From Hamadaea sp013361475 (GTDB taxonomy: Bacteria; Actinomycetota; Actinomycetes; Mycobacteriales; Micromonosporaceae): a DNA stretch of 64,000 nt. Under the pieces are notes generated by a model. The model saw only the letters and a program-made list of their open reading frames with translations. It had not been told where the DNA came from and ran no database searches. Shown here piece by piece: positions 16,986-25,271 of the stretch (position 1 is its first letter; each line of letters opens with the position of its first letter). The stretch lies in the NCBI RefSeq assembly GCF_040654195.1, contig NZ_JBFAHM010000020.1:27404-91403 (forward strand). Direction: 5' to 3'. A program made the position numbers and the translations under genes.

Positions 16986-17824
16986 GACGCCCGGGCGCTG
17001 AACCGCCCGTCCTCATGACTCACCTTCAAGGGGACGCCGAAAGTCGCCGACAGGTTGTCGCCGGTGATCACATCGTCGAGCAGCCCGGCCGCCACGATCT
17101 CGCCCTGACGCAGGAGCATCGCGTGGGTGAAGTTCGGCGGAATCTCCTCCACGTGGTGCGTGACCAGCACCAATGCCGGGGAATCGGGGTCGGCCGCGAC
17201 TCGGGCGAGCCGGCCGACGAGGTCTTCGCGGCCACCCAGGTCCAGGCCGGCGGCCGGCTCGTCCAGGAGCAGGAGTTCGGGATCGGTCATCAGCGCTCGC
17301 GAGATCTGCACGCGCTTGCGCTCGCCCTCGGAGAGGGTGCCATAGAGCCGCTCGGCCAGGTGCCCGACGCCGAACTGCGTCATCAGCGCCTCGGCGCGCG
17401 CCAGGTCGCCGGGGTCGTAGTCCTCTTTCCACCGGCCCATGACCGACCAGGCGGCGGTGACGACCACGTTGCGGACGGCCTCGTCGGCCGGAATCGTCTC
17501 GGCCAGCGCCGCGGTCGACAAACCCACCCGCGTACGCAGCTCGTGCAGGTCGGTCCGGCCGATCCGCTCGCCCAGGACGTGCATCGTGCCGCTCGTCGGG
17601 TGTGTACGCCCGGCGGCCAGGTTGATCAGCGTGGTCTTCCCGGCGCCGTTGGGGCCGAGCACGACCCAGCGTTCGTCCAGCTCGACCCGCCAGGTCAGGT
17701 CACGCAGCAGGTGCTGGCCGGAGCGCGTGACGACTACATGGTCGGCCGCGACGGCCAGATCCGGGTCGTCCGCGGCCGGCAAGTCCGGCACGGCCGGAGG
17801 ATCGGGAAGCTGATCGTGCGCCAC
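16982..17824 (-). CDS. ABC transporter ATP-binding protein
   Basis: 280 residues. Walker A GPNGAGKTTLIN, signature LSEGERKRVQISRAL, Walker B LLLLDEPAAGLDLGG, and the H-loop THHVEEIP. The spacing and the phrase THHVEEIPPNFTHAMLL are those of the ModF/YlmA-like stand-alone ATPases found in Actinobacteria without a dedicated permease. GTG at 17824. It is coupled to the DUF402 gene. Transported substrate unknown, or it may have a non-transport role. Confidence 0.88.
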   Translation of the reverse strand: MAHDQLPDPPAVPDLPAADDPDLAVAADHVVVTRSGQHLLRDLTWRVELDERWVVLGPNGAGKTTLINLAAGRTHPTSGTMHVLGERIGRTDLHELRTRVGLSTAALAETIPADEAVRNVVVTAAWSVMGRWKEDYDPGDLARAEALMTQFGVGHLAERLYGTLSEGERKRVQISRALMTDPELLLLDEPAAGLDLGGREDLVGRLARVAADPDSPALVLVTHHVEEIPPNFTHAMLLRQGEIVAAGLLDDVITGDNLSATFGVPLKVSHEDGRFSARAS

Positions 17825-17840
17825 GGGCCTATCAAATCAG

Positions 17841-18539
17841 CTACCCCGCAAGCGAGTACGCCCGGGTCGGCAGGGTGTGCATCCGCTCTCGGTCGCCCGG
17901 AAACAGCAGATAATGCTGAATCAGCCAATGGAGTTCGGCCGCGGGGACCGCGTACTGCGTGGCGTCCACCAGGACGCGACTCTGCACGGCCCGCCGGAGG
18001 CCGGGGCCGTCGGCGAGTTCGAGGACGAGGTTGTCGCCGTCGAGCAGCGCCGCCGCCAGGCCGGGCCAGGGGATGTGCCGACGCCCCACCGTCACCCCTG
18101 ACGAAGTCGCCAGCAGCCCCGGCGGGCGCAGGCATTCGCGCACGTACCAGCCGAAGGCGAACACCGCGGGCCAGAACACCGTCTCCGGCGGCAGCTCGGC
18201 GTACGGGCCACCGGTCCGGACGATGCCGCCGTAGTACGCGGCCAGCGCGGAACCGAAGGCGACGAACGACAGCCAGCTCCAGAACCGCAGCGCCGCCTGA
18301 CGAGGCGCCTCGAACCCGCCGCCGGGGAGCGGCCGCCACGAACCGGTCTGCAGCCGCTTCCGATGCCGCCGCACGAGCAGGCGGGCGAGCGCGGCCAGTC
18401 CGGCGAGGACCCACAGGGCGAATCGGTCCGGCGCCCGCCAGGCGTACCCGAGGAGGAAGAAGCCACCGAGGAGCGCGACGGAGGCCGCGGCCTCGGGCAG
18501 CGCGGACGTCCGTCGAACGTGCTCGATCACAGCGGCCAT
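17841..18539 (-). CDS. Membrane protein, unknown function
   Basis: 232 residues. Two membrane segments near the N-terminus (residues 18-52: AAASVALLGGFFLLGYAW and FALWVLAGLAALARLL) and about two more at 85-135. The C-terminal 90 residues are soluble (SSGVTVGRRHIPWPGLAAAL, TQYAVPAAELHWLIQHYL), reminiscent of the PH-like/YcxB tail of small actinobacterial membrane proteins. Not assigned to a known family. It ends 17 bases before the ABC gene and is divergent from the export-type ABC pair at 18609. Confidence 0.65.
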   Translation of the reverse strand: MAAVIEHVRRTSALPEAAASVALLGGFFLLGYAWRAPDRFALWVLAGLAALARLLVRRHRKRLQTGSWRPLPGGGFEAPRQAALRFWSWLSFVAFGSALAAYYGGIVRTGGPYAELPPETVFWPAVFAFGWYVRECLRPPGLLATSSGVTVGRRHIPWPGLAAALLDGDNLVLELADGPGLRRAVQSRVLVDATQYAVPAAELHWLIQHYLLFPGDRERMHTLPTRAYSLAG

Positions 18540-18608
18540 CGTAGCGAGGCACAGAAATCAGCCGATCGGCTGGAAACTCGCGGTGCGCCCGCGGACGTCA
18601 TAGCGGGC

Positions 18609-19589
18609 ATGACAGCGGTGATCGAGATACGCGGACTGCGGAAGACCTTCCGCCGGCTGCGCGGCGGCGGGAAGGTCGCCCTGGCCGGCTTCGACATGAC
18701 GGTCGAGGCGGGCCAGGTGCACGGCTTCCTGGGGCCGAACGGCTCAGGGAAGACGACGACGTTGCGCACGCTGCTCGGGCTGGTCCGCGCCGACGCCGGT
18801 GAGATGACCGTGCTGGGCCGGCCGAGCAGCGAGTACGCGCAGGTCGCCCACCGGGTGGGGGCGATCGTGGAGAGCCCGGCGTTCTTCGAGAACTTCACCG
18901 CCCGCAAGACGTTGGCGCTGCTCGCGACGGCGGGCGGGGTGGCCGCTCCCCGGGTGGACGAGGTGCTCACGCGGGTCGGCCTGCGGGATCGGGCCGACGA
19001 GCGGGTCAAGACCTTCTCCCTCGGCATGAAGCAGCGGCTCGCCGTCGCGTCCGCGCTGCTCAAGGCCCCGGAACTGCTCATTCTGGACGAGCCGGCCAAC
19101 GGGCTCGACCCGGGCGGCATCCACGAGATGCGCACGCTTCTGCGCGACCTGGCCGCCGAGGGCGTCACGGTCCTGGTCTCCAGCCACATTCTGAGCGAGA
19201 TCGAGCAGGTCTGCGACACCGTCACGATCATCTCGCGCGGCCGCCGCGTCGTCGCCGGGCCCGTCGGCGACGTGCTCGCCGAGCATTCCAAGGGCGAATA
19301 TCTGGTACGCGTGAAGCAGCCGGACCGGGCCCGGGAAGTGCTCGAAGGCGCGGGCCTGACCGTCTCGGCGACCGACGGCCACCTGGTCGTGGCCGGGGTC
19401 GCCGACGCCGCCGCGATCAGTGAGGCGCTCGGCCGCGCCGAGGTGTGGCTGACCGAGCTCACCCCGATCGGCGCCGATCTGGAGAGCGTCTTCCTGGACC
19501 TGACCGCGACGCGGCCGATGCCGGGGGCGTACCGGCAGGTCGACGACGCCGTGCGGGTTCAGTCCGGCGAGATGGAGGTCGTCGCGTGA
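18609..19589 (+). CDS. ABC transporter ATP-binding protein (ABC-2 type)
   Basis: 326 residues. Walker A GPNGSGKTTTLRTLLGL, signature FSLGMKQRLAVASALL, Walker B LLILDEPANGLDPGG and H-loop SSHILSEIEQV. The C-terminal 80 residues resemble the regulatory domain of drug/antibiotic ABC-2 ATPases (CcmA/BcrA-like). ATG at 18609 gives MTAVIEIRGLRKTF, the usual beginning of the fold. The stop overlaps the GTG of the permease (GTGA), so the pair is one exporter, probably for a drug, lipid or peptide. Confidence 0.9.
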   Translation: MTAVIEIRGLRKTFRRLRGGGKVALAGFDMTVEAGQVHGFLGPNGSGKTTTLRTLLGLVRADAGEMTVLGRPSSEYAQVAHRVGAIVESPAFFENFTARKTLALLATAGGVAAPRVDEVLTRVGLRDRADERVKTFSLGMKQRLAVASALLKAPELLILDEPANGLDPGGIHEMRTLLRDLAAEGVTVLVSSHILSEIEQVCDTVTIISRGRRVVAGPVGDVLAEHSKGEYLVRVKQPDRAREVLEGAGLTVSATDGHLVVAGVADAAAISEALGRAEVWLTELTPIGADLESVFLDLTATRPMPGAYRQVDDAVRVQSGEMEVVA

Positions 19590-20551
19590 AGGGCAGTCTG
19601 ATCCGGGCCGAGCTGCAGCGTCTGCTCTCCCGGCGGTTCGTGCAGATCCTGACGGCCGTGATGATCGGCGTCTTCGGCGTCACCGTCGCCGTGACGATGG
19701 CGGGCAGCCATCAGCCGACGGCGGCCGACTGGGCGAGCGCGGTCGTGCAGGCCAACTCGAACAACGAGGTCCACCGGCAGCTCTACGACGAATGCGTCGC
19801 GGCCCGGCAGCCCGGCGCCTCGGCCGTCGACCGGGCGAAGTATCCGAACCCGTGCCGGCTGACCGTCGAGCAGCCCGAAGACTTCCTCTACGACACCTAC
19901 GTCTTCCGGACGTCGATCCGGCCGCTCGTCGGGTTCCTGGCGGCGTATCTGGCGTTGTTCGGGTTCCTCGTCGGGGCCACCTTCATCGGTGCCGAGCTGG
20001 CCAGCGGCGGCGCCACCAATCTGCTGCTGTGGCGGCCGGAACGCGTAAAGGTCCTGGCGGCGAAGCTGGCCGTCCTGCTCGGCTCGATCGGCCTGTTCTC
20101 GGTCGTGTTCTCGGCGATCTACGTCGCGACGTTCTACGGCATCGCGCAGGCGACCGGCTACGTCGGCGGGGTCGACTCCGACTTCTTCGGCAACCTGATC
20201 GTCCTGGTCGTACGCGGCATCGCGTTGGCGGTCATGATCACCGCGGTCTCGTTCGGCGTCGCCACCGTCGGCCGGCACACCGCCGCCGCCTTGGGCCTGC
20301 TCACGGCGTACGCCGTCGTGTGGGAGGCGGGTGCGCGCCTCGTCATGGAGGTGCTGGGCTACCGACCGCAGGAACCCTGGTTCCTGTCCACCTACGTCGG
20401 CACCTGGATGACGGGCTCATTGCAGTACTACATCGGCTACGACGAATACGGGCACGTCGAGTGGTGGCAGGGGGCGGCCGTTCTCGGGACGCTGGTCGCG
20501 GCGGTCCTCGCGGCCGCGTTCGGCACCTTCCGCCGCCGCGACCTCGCCTGA
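19586..20551 (+). CDS. ABC-2 type permease
   Basis: 321 residues, six predicted membrane segments: one near residues 18-40 (VQILTAVMIGVFGVTVAVTM), then a roughly 70-residue extracellular loop holding two Cys (YDECVAARQ and NPCRLTVEQ) that may form a disulfide, and five more from residue 110 onward. Partner of the ATPase encoded just before, by translational coupling at 19586. The large first loop with Cys is typical of ABC-2 exporters with NosY/CcmA-like organisation. Confidence 0.85.
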   Translation: MKGSLIRAELQRLLSRRFVQILTAVMIGVFGVTVAVTMAGSHQPTAADWASAVVQANSNNEVHRQLYDECVAARQPGASAVDRAKYPNPCRLTVEQPEDFLYDTYVFRTSIRPLVGFLAAYLALFGFLVGATFIGAELASGGATNLLLWRPERVKVLAAKLAVLLGSIGLFSVVFSAIYVATFYGIAQATGYVGGVDSDFFGNLIVLVVRGIALAVMITAVSFGVATVGRHTAAALGLLTAYAVVWEAGARLVMEVLGYRPQEPWFLSTYVGTWMTGSLQYYIGYDEYGHVEWWQGAAVLGTLVAAVLAAAFGTFRRRDLA

Positions 20552-20586
20552 CCCCCGATGCGCTGGCACCCTCTCCGGATCGTTGC

Positions 20587-20647
20587 GCTGGATCAGGGTT
20601 CTCGGTCGAATCTTGGGTCAAGATTCGACCTGGAACCCTGATCCAGC
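20587..20647. repeat. 61-bp palindromic repeat, copy 2
   Basis: Arms 20587-20615 and 20619-20647 with loop GGT; 59 of 61 bases equal copy 1 at 15882-15942. Here it sits exactly between two convergent genes, so it may work as a bidirectional terminator. Confidence 0.75.
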
Positions 20648-20659
20648 CCGAAGAGTGGG

Positions 20660-21838
20660 CTAGTTGGTGGTGGAGCCGAAGACCTGGTCGCGGACGGCGT
20701 CGAGGCCGGTCAGCAGGGCCCCGCGGAGCACCGGCTCGGCGCCGACCTCGGAGACGACGACGCGCGGCGAGACCACCGAGATCGCGGCGACCTCGTGCTG
20801 TACGCGGTCGGCGAGCGGCGTGCCGCCAGCTTGGCCGACCTCGCCGGCGAGCACGACGAGCGACGGGTCGAGGACGACGCCGATGGAGGCGACGCCCAGC
20901 GCCAGCCGCCGGGCCAGCTCGTCGAGGACGGGGCCGCCCTTGGTGCCCGCCGCGATGGCGGCCCGGACCGCCTCACCCGCCGTACGCCCCTTGAAGCCGT
21001 GTTCGCGGGCGACGGCCAGCACCGCGTCCGCCCCGGCGATGGCTTGGAACGCGCCCTTCGCACCCCGCTTGCTGACGTCCCGGGGCAGATCGGCGCCGGG
21101 GACGGGCAGCCAGCCGATCTCGCCGGCCGCCCCGGTCGCGCCGCGGTGCAGCCGCCCGCCGAGCATCACGGCCAGACCGACACCGCGGTCGATCCAGACG
21201 AGGAGGAAGTCGCCGACGCCGCGTGCCGCGCCTTCGTGTGCTTCGGTGACGGCCGCCAGGTTCACGTCGTTCTCGAAGAACACGTCGGAGATGAGGTCTT
21301 CCCGCAGGTTGGCGAGCAGCCCCCGGTGCCAGCGCGGCAGGTCCCAGGCGAAGGCGATGTCGCCCGTCGCCGGGTCGACGAGGCCCGGGGTGCCCAGGAC
21401 GATCCGGCGGATGTCGCTCAGCGCCGCTCCACCGATCTCGGCGGCCTCGAGGACCGCCGAGTGCACGACGCCCACCGGGTCGTCGGTGTCTCGAGTGGAG
21501 TGCTCGACACGGCCTACTATCGACCCTGTGATGTCGGCGCACGCCGCGACCACGTGGTCGGGGCCGACGTCCACACCGACGACGTAGGCACTGGACGGAG
21601 TGACCGCGTAGAGCTGGGCGTTCGGTCCCCGCCCACCGGCCTGCTCGCCGACGCGCCGGACCAGGCCCCGCTCCTCCAGGCGTTCGACCAGCTGGGATGC
21701 GGTGACCTTGGACAGGCCGGTGCGTTCGCCGAGCTGGGTCCGGGTGAGGGGGCCGTGCTCCAGCAGGAGTTCGAGGGCGGCTCGGTCGTTGAGAGCGCGC
21801 AGGAGACGGGGGGTTCCCGGGAGACGAGCAGATGACAT
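20660..21838 (-). CDS. ROK-family transcriptional regulator
   Basis: 392 residues. N-terminal winged HTH (ALELLLEHGPLTRTQLGERT, GLSKVTASQLVERLEERGLV), then the ROK sugar-kinase-like fold (YVVGVDVGPDHVVAACADI; GDIAFAWDLPRW; GVGLAVMLGGRLHRGATGAAG). The zinc-binding CxCGxxGC motif of many ROK proteins is missing; the region reads GEIGWLPVPGADLPRDVSKR. ATG at 21838. Divergent from the GH3 gene, so an amino-sugar effector (GlcNAc or derivative) is plausible. Confidence 0.9.
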   Translation of the reverse strand: MSSARLPGTPRLLRALNDRAALELLLEHGPLTRTQLGERTGLSKVTASQLVERLEERGLVRRVGEQAGGRGPNAQLYAVTPSSAYVVGVDVGPDHVVAACADITGSIVGRVEHSTRDTDDPVGVVHSAVLEAAEIGGAALSDIRRIVLGTPGLVDPATGDIAFAWDLPRWHRGLLANLREDLISDVFFENDVNLAAVTEAHEGAARGVGDFLLVWIDRGVGLAVMLGGRLHRGATGAAGEIGWLPVPGADLPRDVSKRGAKGAFQAIAGADAVLAVAREHGFKGRTAGEAVRAAIAAGTKGGPVLDELARRLALGVASIGVVLDPSLVVLAGEVGQAGGTPLADRVQHEVAAISVVSPRVVVSEVGAEPVLRGALLTGLDAVRDQVFGSTTN

Positions 21839-21855
21839 GGCGGCAGCCTCTGGCG

Positions 21856-21877
21856 TTTAGTAAAGTTTCTTATTAGA
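21856..21877. promoter_or_regulatory. Candidate ROK operator
   Basis: TTTAGTAAAGTTTCTTATTAGA is an AT-rich, partly palindromic stretch between the divergent ROK and GH3 genes. It has the AAAG/CTTT spacing seen in actinobacterial ROK operators. It stands out from the GC-rich background. Confidence 0.45.
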
Positions 21878-22010
21878 TTGGCAATGCTTTACCACTAACG
21901 GCAAGGGTACGACGTCTCAGTAGGTGGGGACGTCCCCCCGGCCCAGCGACACGGCCCCCGCCGCACCGGCGGTGGTCCACCCCGGCACACGACGAACAGT
22001 GGGACACGAG

Positions 22011-23507
22011 ATGACGATCGACCCCGGGCTGCGGCGCCTCATCCTGCAGACCCTGCTCCCCTCCTTCGGTGGACGGACCGAATCGGGCGCGGGCATCGGC
22101 GCCGGACGGCTCGACGCGGAAGCCCTCACCGCCCCCCGATGGGCCGTCGACCTGGTATCCGAAGGTCTGGCCGGATTCTGCCTGTTCGGGTACAACATCG
22201 AATCCCCCGAACAGCTCGCCCGGCTCACCGCGCAGCTGCGCGCGGCCCGCCCCGACGTTCTGCTCAGCCTCGACGAGGAGGGTGGCGACGTCACGCGGCT
22301 CTACCACCGCACCGGCAGCCCCTACCCCGGCAACGCGGCTCTCGGCGTGGTCGGCGACTACGGCCTCACCAGCCGCATCTACCAGGCGATCGGGCAGGAC
22401 CTGCGGGCCGCCGGGGTGAACCTCAACCTCGCGCCCACGGTGGACGTGAACGTCGCCACCGACAACCCGGTCATCGGCACCCGCTCCTTCGGCGCCGCCA
22501 CCACGCAGGTCGCCGCGCACACCGCCGCGGCCGTCGTCGGCCTCCAGTCGACCGGCGTCGCCGCCTGCGCCAAGCACTTCCCCGGGCACGGGGCCACGGT
22601 CAGCGACTCCCACCTCGGGCTGCCGACCGTCGACGTCAGCGAGCAGGTGCTCCGCGAACGCGAGCTGCCTCCGTTCGCCACCGCTGTCGCCGCCGGCGTT
22701 AAGTCGATCATGACGGCGCACATTCGCGTACCAGTGCTGACGGGCGATCTGCCCGCGACCTTCAGCCGGCGCGTGCTGCACGACCTGCTGCGGGCGGAGT
22801 TCGGGTTCACCGGCGTGATCGTGACCGACGCGCTGGAGATGGCCGGCGCGGCGCAGGCCGCGGGCGGCATCGAGCGGGCCGCCGTGCTGGCCCTCAACGC
22901 GGGCAGCGACCTGCTGTGCATCGGCGCGGACGTCGACCTGGCCCTGATCGAGCGAGTCGTCGCCGAGATCGCCGCGGCGGTCGAGCGCGGCGAGCTTGCG
23001 CTCGACCGGCTGACCGAGGCGGCCGAGCGCAACGCCCAGCTGGCGGCGTGGACGCAGGGCGCGTTCCCGACCGAGATCGAGCCGGATCTGGGCTACGCGG
23101 CCGCCGCGCGGGCGATCCGCGTCGAGGGTTCGGTGGCGGATGTCCAGAACCCGCTGGTCGTGCAGCTCGTCGCGGGCTACAGCATCGCCGAGGGGCCGGT
23201 GCCGTGGGGCCTCGCGCAGCACCTCGCGGGTGCCGAGCAGCTCACCACGGACGCGGCGGAGACCTCCACCGGCGCGCTCATCGCCAAGGCGGGCGACCGC
23301 CCGATCGTGATCGTGGGCCGGCACATCCACCGCACCGAGCCCGCGCGCCGGCTCACCGAGGCGCTCGCGGCCACGCATCCCACGGTGGTCGTGGAGATGG
23401 GCTGGCCGGCCGAGTGGCGTCCGGCGGGCGCCCAGGCGTTCATGAACACGTACGGCGCCAGCCGCGCCAACGGGCACGCTGCGGCGGCGGCCCTCGGCCT
23501 GGCGTGA
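22011..23507 (+). CDS. Glycoside hydrolase family 3 beta-N-acetylhexosaminidase (NagZ-like)
   Basis: 498 residues. It removes non-reducing GlcNAc, as in cell-wall recycling. Seen: the NagZ signature KHFPGHGATVSDSHLGLP (general acid His in DSH), FTGVIVTDALEMAG (nucleophile Asp) and LNLAPTVDVN. The C-terminal 160 residues form the second GH3 domain (PIVIVGRHIHRTEPAR). A longer frame begins at 21924, but ATG at 22011 gives the first conserved residues; its Shine-Dalgarno (GGGACACGAG) is weak. No signal peptide, so a cytoplasmic recycling role fits better than secretion. Confidence 0.9.
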   Translation: MTIDPGLRRLILQTLLPSFGGRTESGAGIGAGRLDAEALTAPRWAVDLVSEGLAGFCLFGYNIESPEQLARLTAQLRAARPDVLLSLDEEGGDVTRLYHRTGSPYPGNAALGVVGDYGLTSRIYQAIGQDLRAAGVNLNLAPTVDVNVATDNPVIGTRSFGAATTQVAAHTAAAVVGLQSTGVAACAKHFPGHGATVSDSHLGLPTVDVSEQVLRERELPPFATAVAAGVKSIMTAHIRVPVLTGDLPATFSRRVLHDLLRAEFGFTGVIVTDALEMAGAAQAAGGIERAAVLALNAGSDLLCIGADVDLALIERVVAEIAAAVERGELALDRLTEAAERNAQLAAWTQGAFPTEIEPDLGYAAAARAIRVEGSVADVQNPLVVQLVAGYSIAEGPVPWGLAQHLAGAEQLTTDAAETSTGALIAKAGDRPIVIVGRHIHRTEPARRLTEALAATHPTVVVEMGWPAEWRPAGAQAFMNTYGASRANGHAAAAALGLA

Positions 23508-23514
23508 TCTCGTC

Positions 23515-23549
23515 GGTGATCGGACTCCCACGGGGGGAGTCCGATCACC
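23515..23549. terminator. Bidirectional hairpin between convergent genes
   Basis: Perfect 15-bp arms (23515-23529 and 23535-23549) with a 5-base loop, 8 bases after the GH3 stop and 2 bases before the end of the phosphatase gene. Stable enough to stop transcription from both sides. Confidence 0.7.
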
Positions 23550-23550
23550 C

Positions 23551-24174
23551 CTAATTCACGTTGTACGCCTGAAGCCGCCACCGGCTCTTGGACTCGACCC
23601 GAAGCTCCACCCAGTGGCAGTTGCCGATCGAGCCGAGGGTGGGCAGGAAGTCCTCGGGCAGCCCGAGGAACGCGGCGACGCCGTATTTGATCGAACCGCC
23701 GTGCGTGGCCAGCACCGCCAGCCCGCCCGGTACGCGTTCGGCCGTCTCCCGGATTACCTCGCCGACCCGTTTGGCCAGGTCGGTCAGGGGTTCGATGCCG
23801 TCGCCGGGATCCGGGTCGGCCGCCTCCCAGCGCGCCCGGGACTCGGGGAAGCGCACCTTGATCTCCGGGGTCGTGAAGGTCTCCCAGAGCCCGAAGGCGC
23901 GTTCCCGGAGGCGGGCATCGCGTTCCGGGCGCAGCTCGGTCAGCTCGGCCAACGCGTCCGCCGTCCGCGCCGCGCGCTGGAGGTCGCTGCTGACGATCAG
24001 GTCCGGCTTCAGCGGGGCCAGCCGGGCCGCCGCCTGGGCGGCCTGCTCTCGGCCGAGATCGTTGAGGGGCACATCGGTCTGGCCCTGCACCCGGTGCTCG
24101 GCGTTCCAGTCGGTGTTGCCGTGCCGCCACAGGATGATCCGGGTGCCGGCGGTCAAACCTTCCGCACTGGTCAT
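23551..24174 (-). CDS. Histidine phosphatase, GpgP-like
   Basis: 207 residues. Phosphoglycerate-mutase-type fold: catalytic RHG in IILWRHGNTDWNAE with VQGQTDVPLNDLGREQA, SSDLQRAARTADALAE, and the second His in VLATHGGSIKYGV. The order nadD-rsfS-phosphatase is the same as mycobacterial Rv2421c-Rv2420c-Rv2419c, where the phosphatase is GpgP (glucosyl-3-phosphoglycerate phosphatase). That identity is inferred from context; a general phosphatase is possible. ATG at 24174 overlaps the rsfS stop by 4 bases. Confidence 0.88.
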   Translation of the reverse strand: MTSAEGLTAGTRIILWRHGNTDWNAEHRVQGQTDVPLNDLGREQAAQAAARLAPLKPDLIVSSDLQRAARTADALAELTELRPERDARLRERAFGLWETFTTPEIKVRFPESRARWEAADPDPGDGIEPLTDLAKRVGEVIRETAERVPGGLAVLATHGGSIKYGVAAFLGLPEDFLPTLGSIGNCHWVELRVESKSRWRLQAYNVN

Positions 24175-24557
24175 GACGCGGTGTCGGCCAGGTCCCGGTC
24201 GACGAACTCGATCCGTGGGCAGTCCTTCCACAACCGGTCGAGCGCGTAGAACTCACGCTCCTCGCTGTGCTGGATGTGCACCACGATGTCCACGTAGTCG
24301 AGCAGCACCCACCGGCCCGACCGCTCGCCTTCACGCCGGACCGGCTTGGCCTTCTCCGGCAGCTCCAGCAGCTTCTCCTCGATCGCGTCGACGATGGCGA
24401 GCACCTGCCGCTCGTTCGGCGCGGAGGCGAGAACGAAGGCGTCGGTGATGATCAGCTGATCGGCCACGTCGAGCAGGACGATGTCTTCGGCCTTCTTGTC
24501 CGCCGCGGCCTGGGCCGCGGTCAACGCCATCTCAACCGCACGCTCGGATGCTGGCAC
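24171..24557 (-). CDS. rsfS: Ribosome silencing factor RsfS
   Basis: 128 residues. It binds ribosomal protein L14 and blocks 50S-30S joining in starvation. Seen: KKAEDIVLLDVADQLIITDA, FVLASAPNERQVLAIVDAI and GRWVLLDYVDIVVHIQHSEE, all diagnostic. The GTG at 24557 has GGAAGGA upstream at proper spacing, so it is preferred over an inner ATG at codon 10. Between nadD and the GpgP-like gene. Confidence 0.95.
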   Translation of the reverse strand: MPASERAVEMALTAAQAAADKKAEDIVLLDVADQLIITDAFVLASAPNERQVLAIVDAIEEKLLELPEKAKPVRREGERSGRWVLLDYVDIVVHIQHSEEREFYALDRLWKDCPRIEFVDRDLADTAS

Positions 24558-24596
24558 CTGGTTCCTTCCGTCGGGGACGTTTCCCTGACGTCCAGG

Positions 24597-24630
24597 ATCT
24601 CACAGGTGGTGGCGTTCGCACCTGCGAGAT
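24597..24630 (-). terminator. Hairpin between nadD and rsfS
   Basis: Arms 24597-24608 and 24619-24630 pair over 12 positions on the minus-strand RNA with one G-U pair. It sits 40 bases before rsfS, downstream of nadD. It may partly end nadD transcripts or be a leader structure of rsfS. Confidence 0.45.
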
Positions 24631-24683
24631 ATGACGCTTATCGCCCTAGCATCTCCGCACGATTAGCGCGGGTGTGGTCGGAT

Positions 24684-25271
24684 TTAACGGTACAAGTGGT
24701 GCTTTGCGATGTATTGCACGACACCATCGGGTACCAAGTACCAGACCGGCTGCCCAGCGGCGACCCGCGCCCGGCAGTCGCTCGACGAGATCGCCAGCGC
24801 CGGGACCTGCACCAGGGTGACCGCCGCCGACGGCAGGTGCGAGTCGCTGAGGGCGAACCCGGGCCGGGTCACACCCACGAAATGGGCCAGCTCGAACAGC
24901 TGGTCGGCGTCCTTCCACGAGAGGATCTTCGCCAGCGCGTCCGCGCCGGTGATGAAGAACAACTCGGCCTGCGCGCCGTACACCTCGCGAAGTTCGCGCA
25001 GCGTGTCGACGGTGTAAGTCGGCCCTTCACGGTCGAGGTCCACGCGGCTGACCGTGAACTGCGGGTTGGACGCGGTCGCGATGACCGTCATGAGATACCG
25101 GTGCTCGGCCGGAGAGACCTTGCTGTCCGGCTTCTGCCAGGGCCGCCCGGTCGGCACGAAGACGACCTCGTCCAGGTCGAACCGGTCGGCCACCTCGCTC
25201 GCGGCGACGAGGTGGCCGTTGTGGATCGGGTCGAACGTCCCGCCCATGATCCCGACGCGGCGACGGCTCAT
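24684..25271 (-). CDS. nadD: Nicotinate-nucleotide adenylyltransferase
   Basis: 195 residues. Makes nicotinate adenine dinucleotide from NaMN and ATP in NAD synthesis. Seen: GIMGGTFDPIHNGHLVAASE (HxGH-type nucleotide-binding motif), FVPTGRPWQK, FFITGADALAKILSW and the ISSSDCRARVAAG loop (ISSTxIR-like, with the Thr replaced by Asp and the Ile by Cys). ATG at 25271 overlaps the aminopeptidase stop by 4 bases, so nadD is coupled to that gene. Confidence 0.95.
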   Translation of the reverse strand: MSRRRVGIMGGTFDPIHNGHLVAASEVADRFDLDEVVFVPTGRPWQKPDSKVSPAEHRYLMTVIATASNPQFTVSRVDLDREGPTYTVDTLRELREVYGAQAELFFITGADALAKILSWKDADQLFELAHFVGVTRPGFALSDSHLPSAAVTLVQVPALAISSSDCRARVAAGQPVWYLVPDGVVQYIAKHHLYR

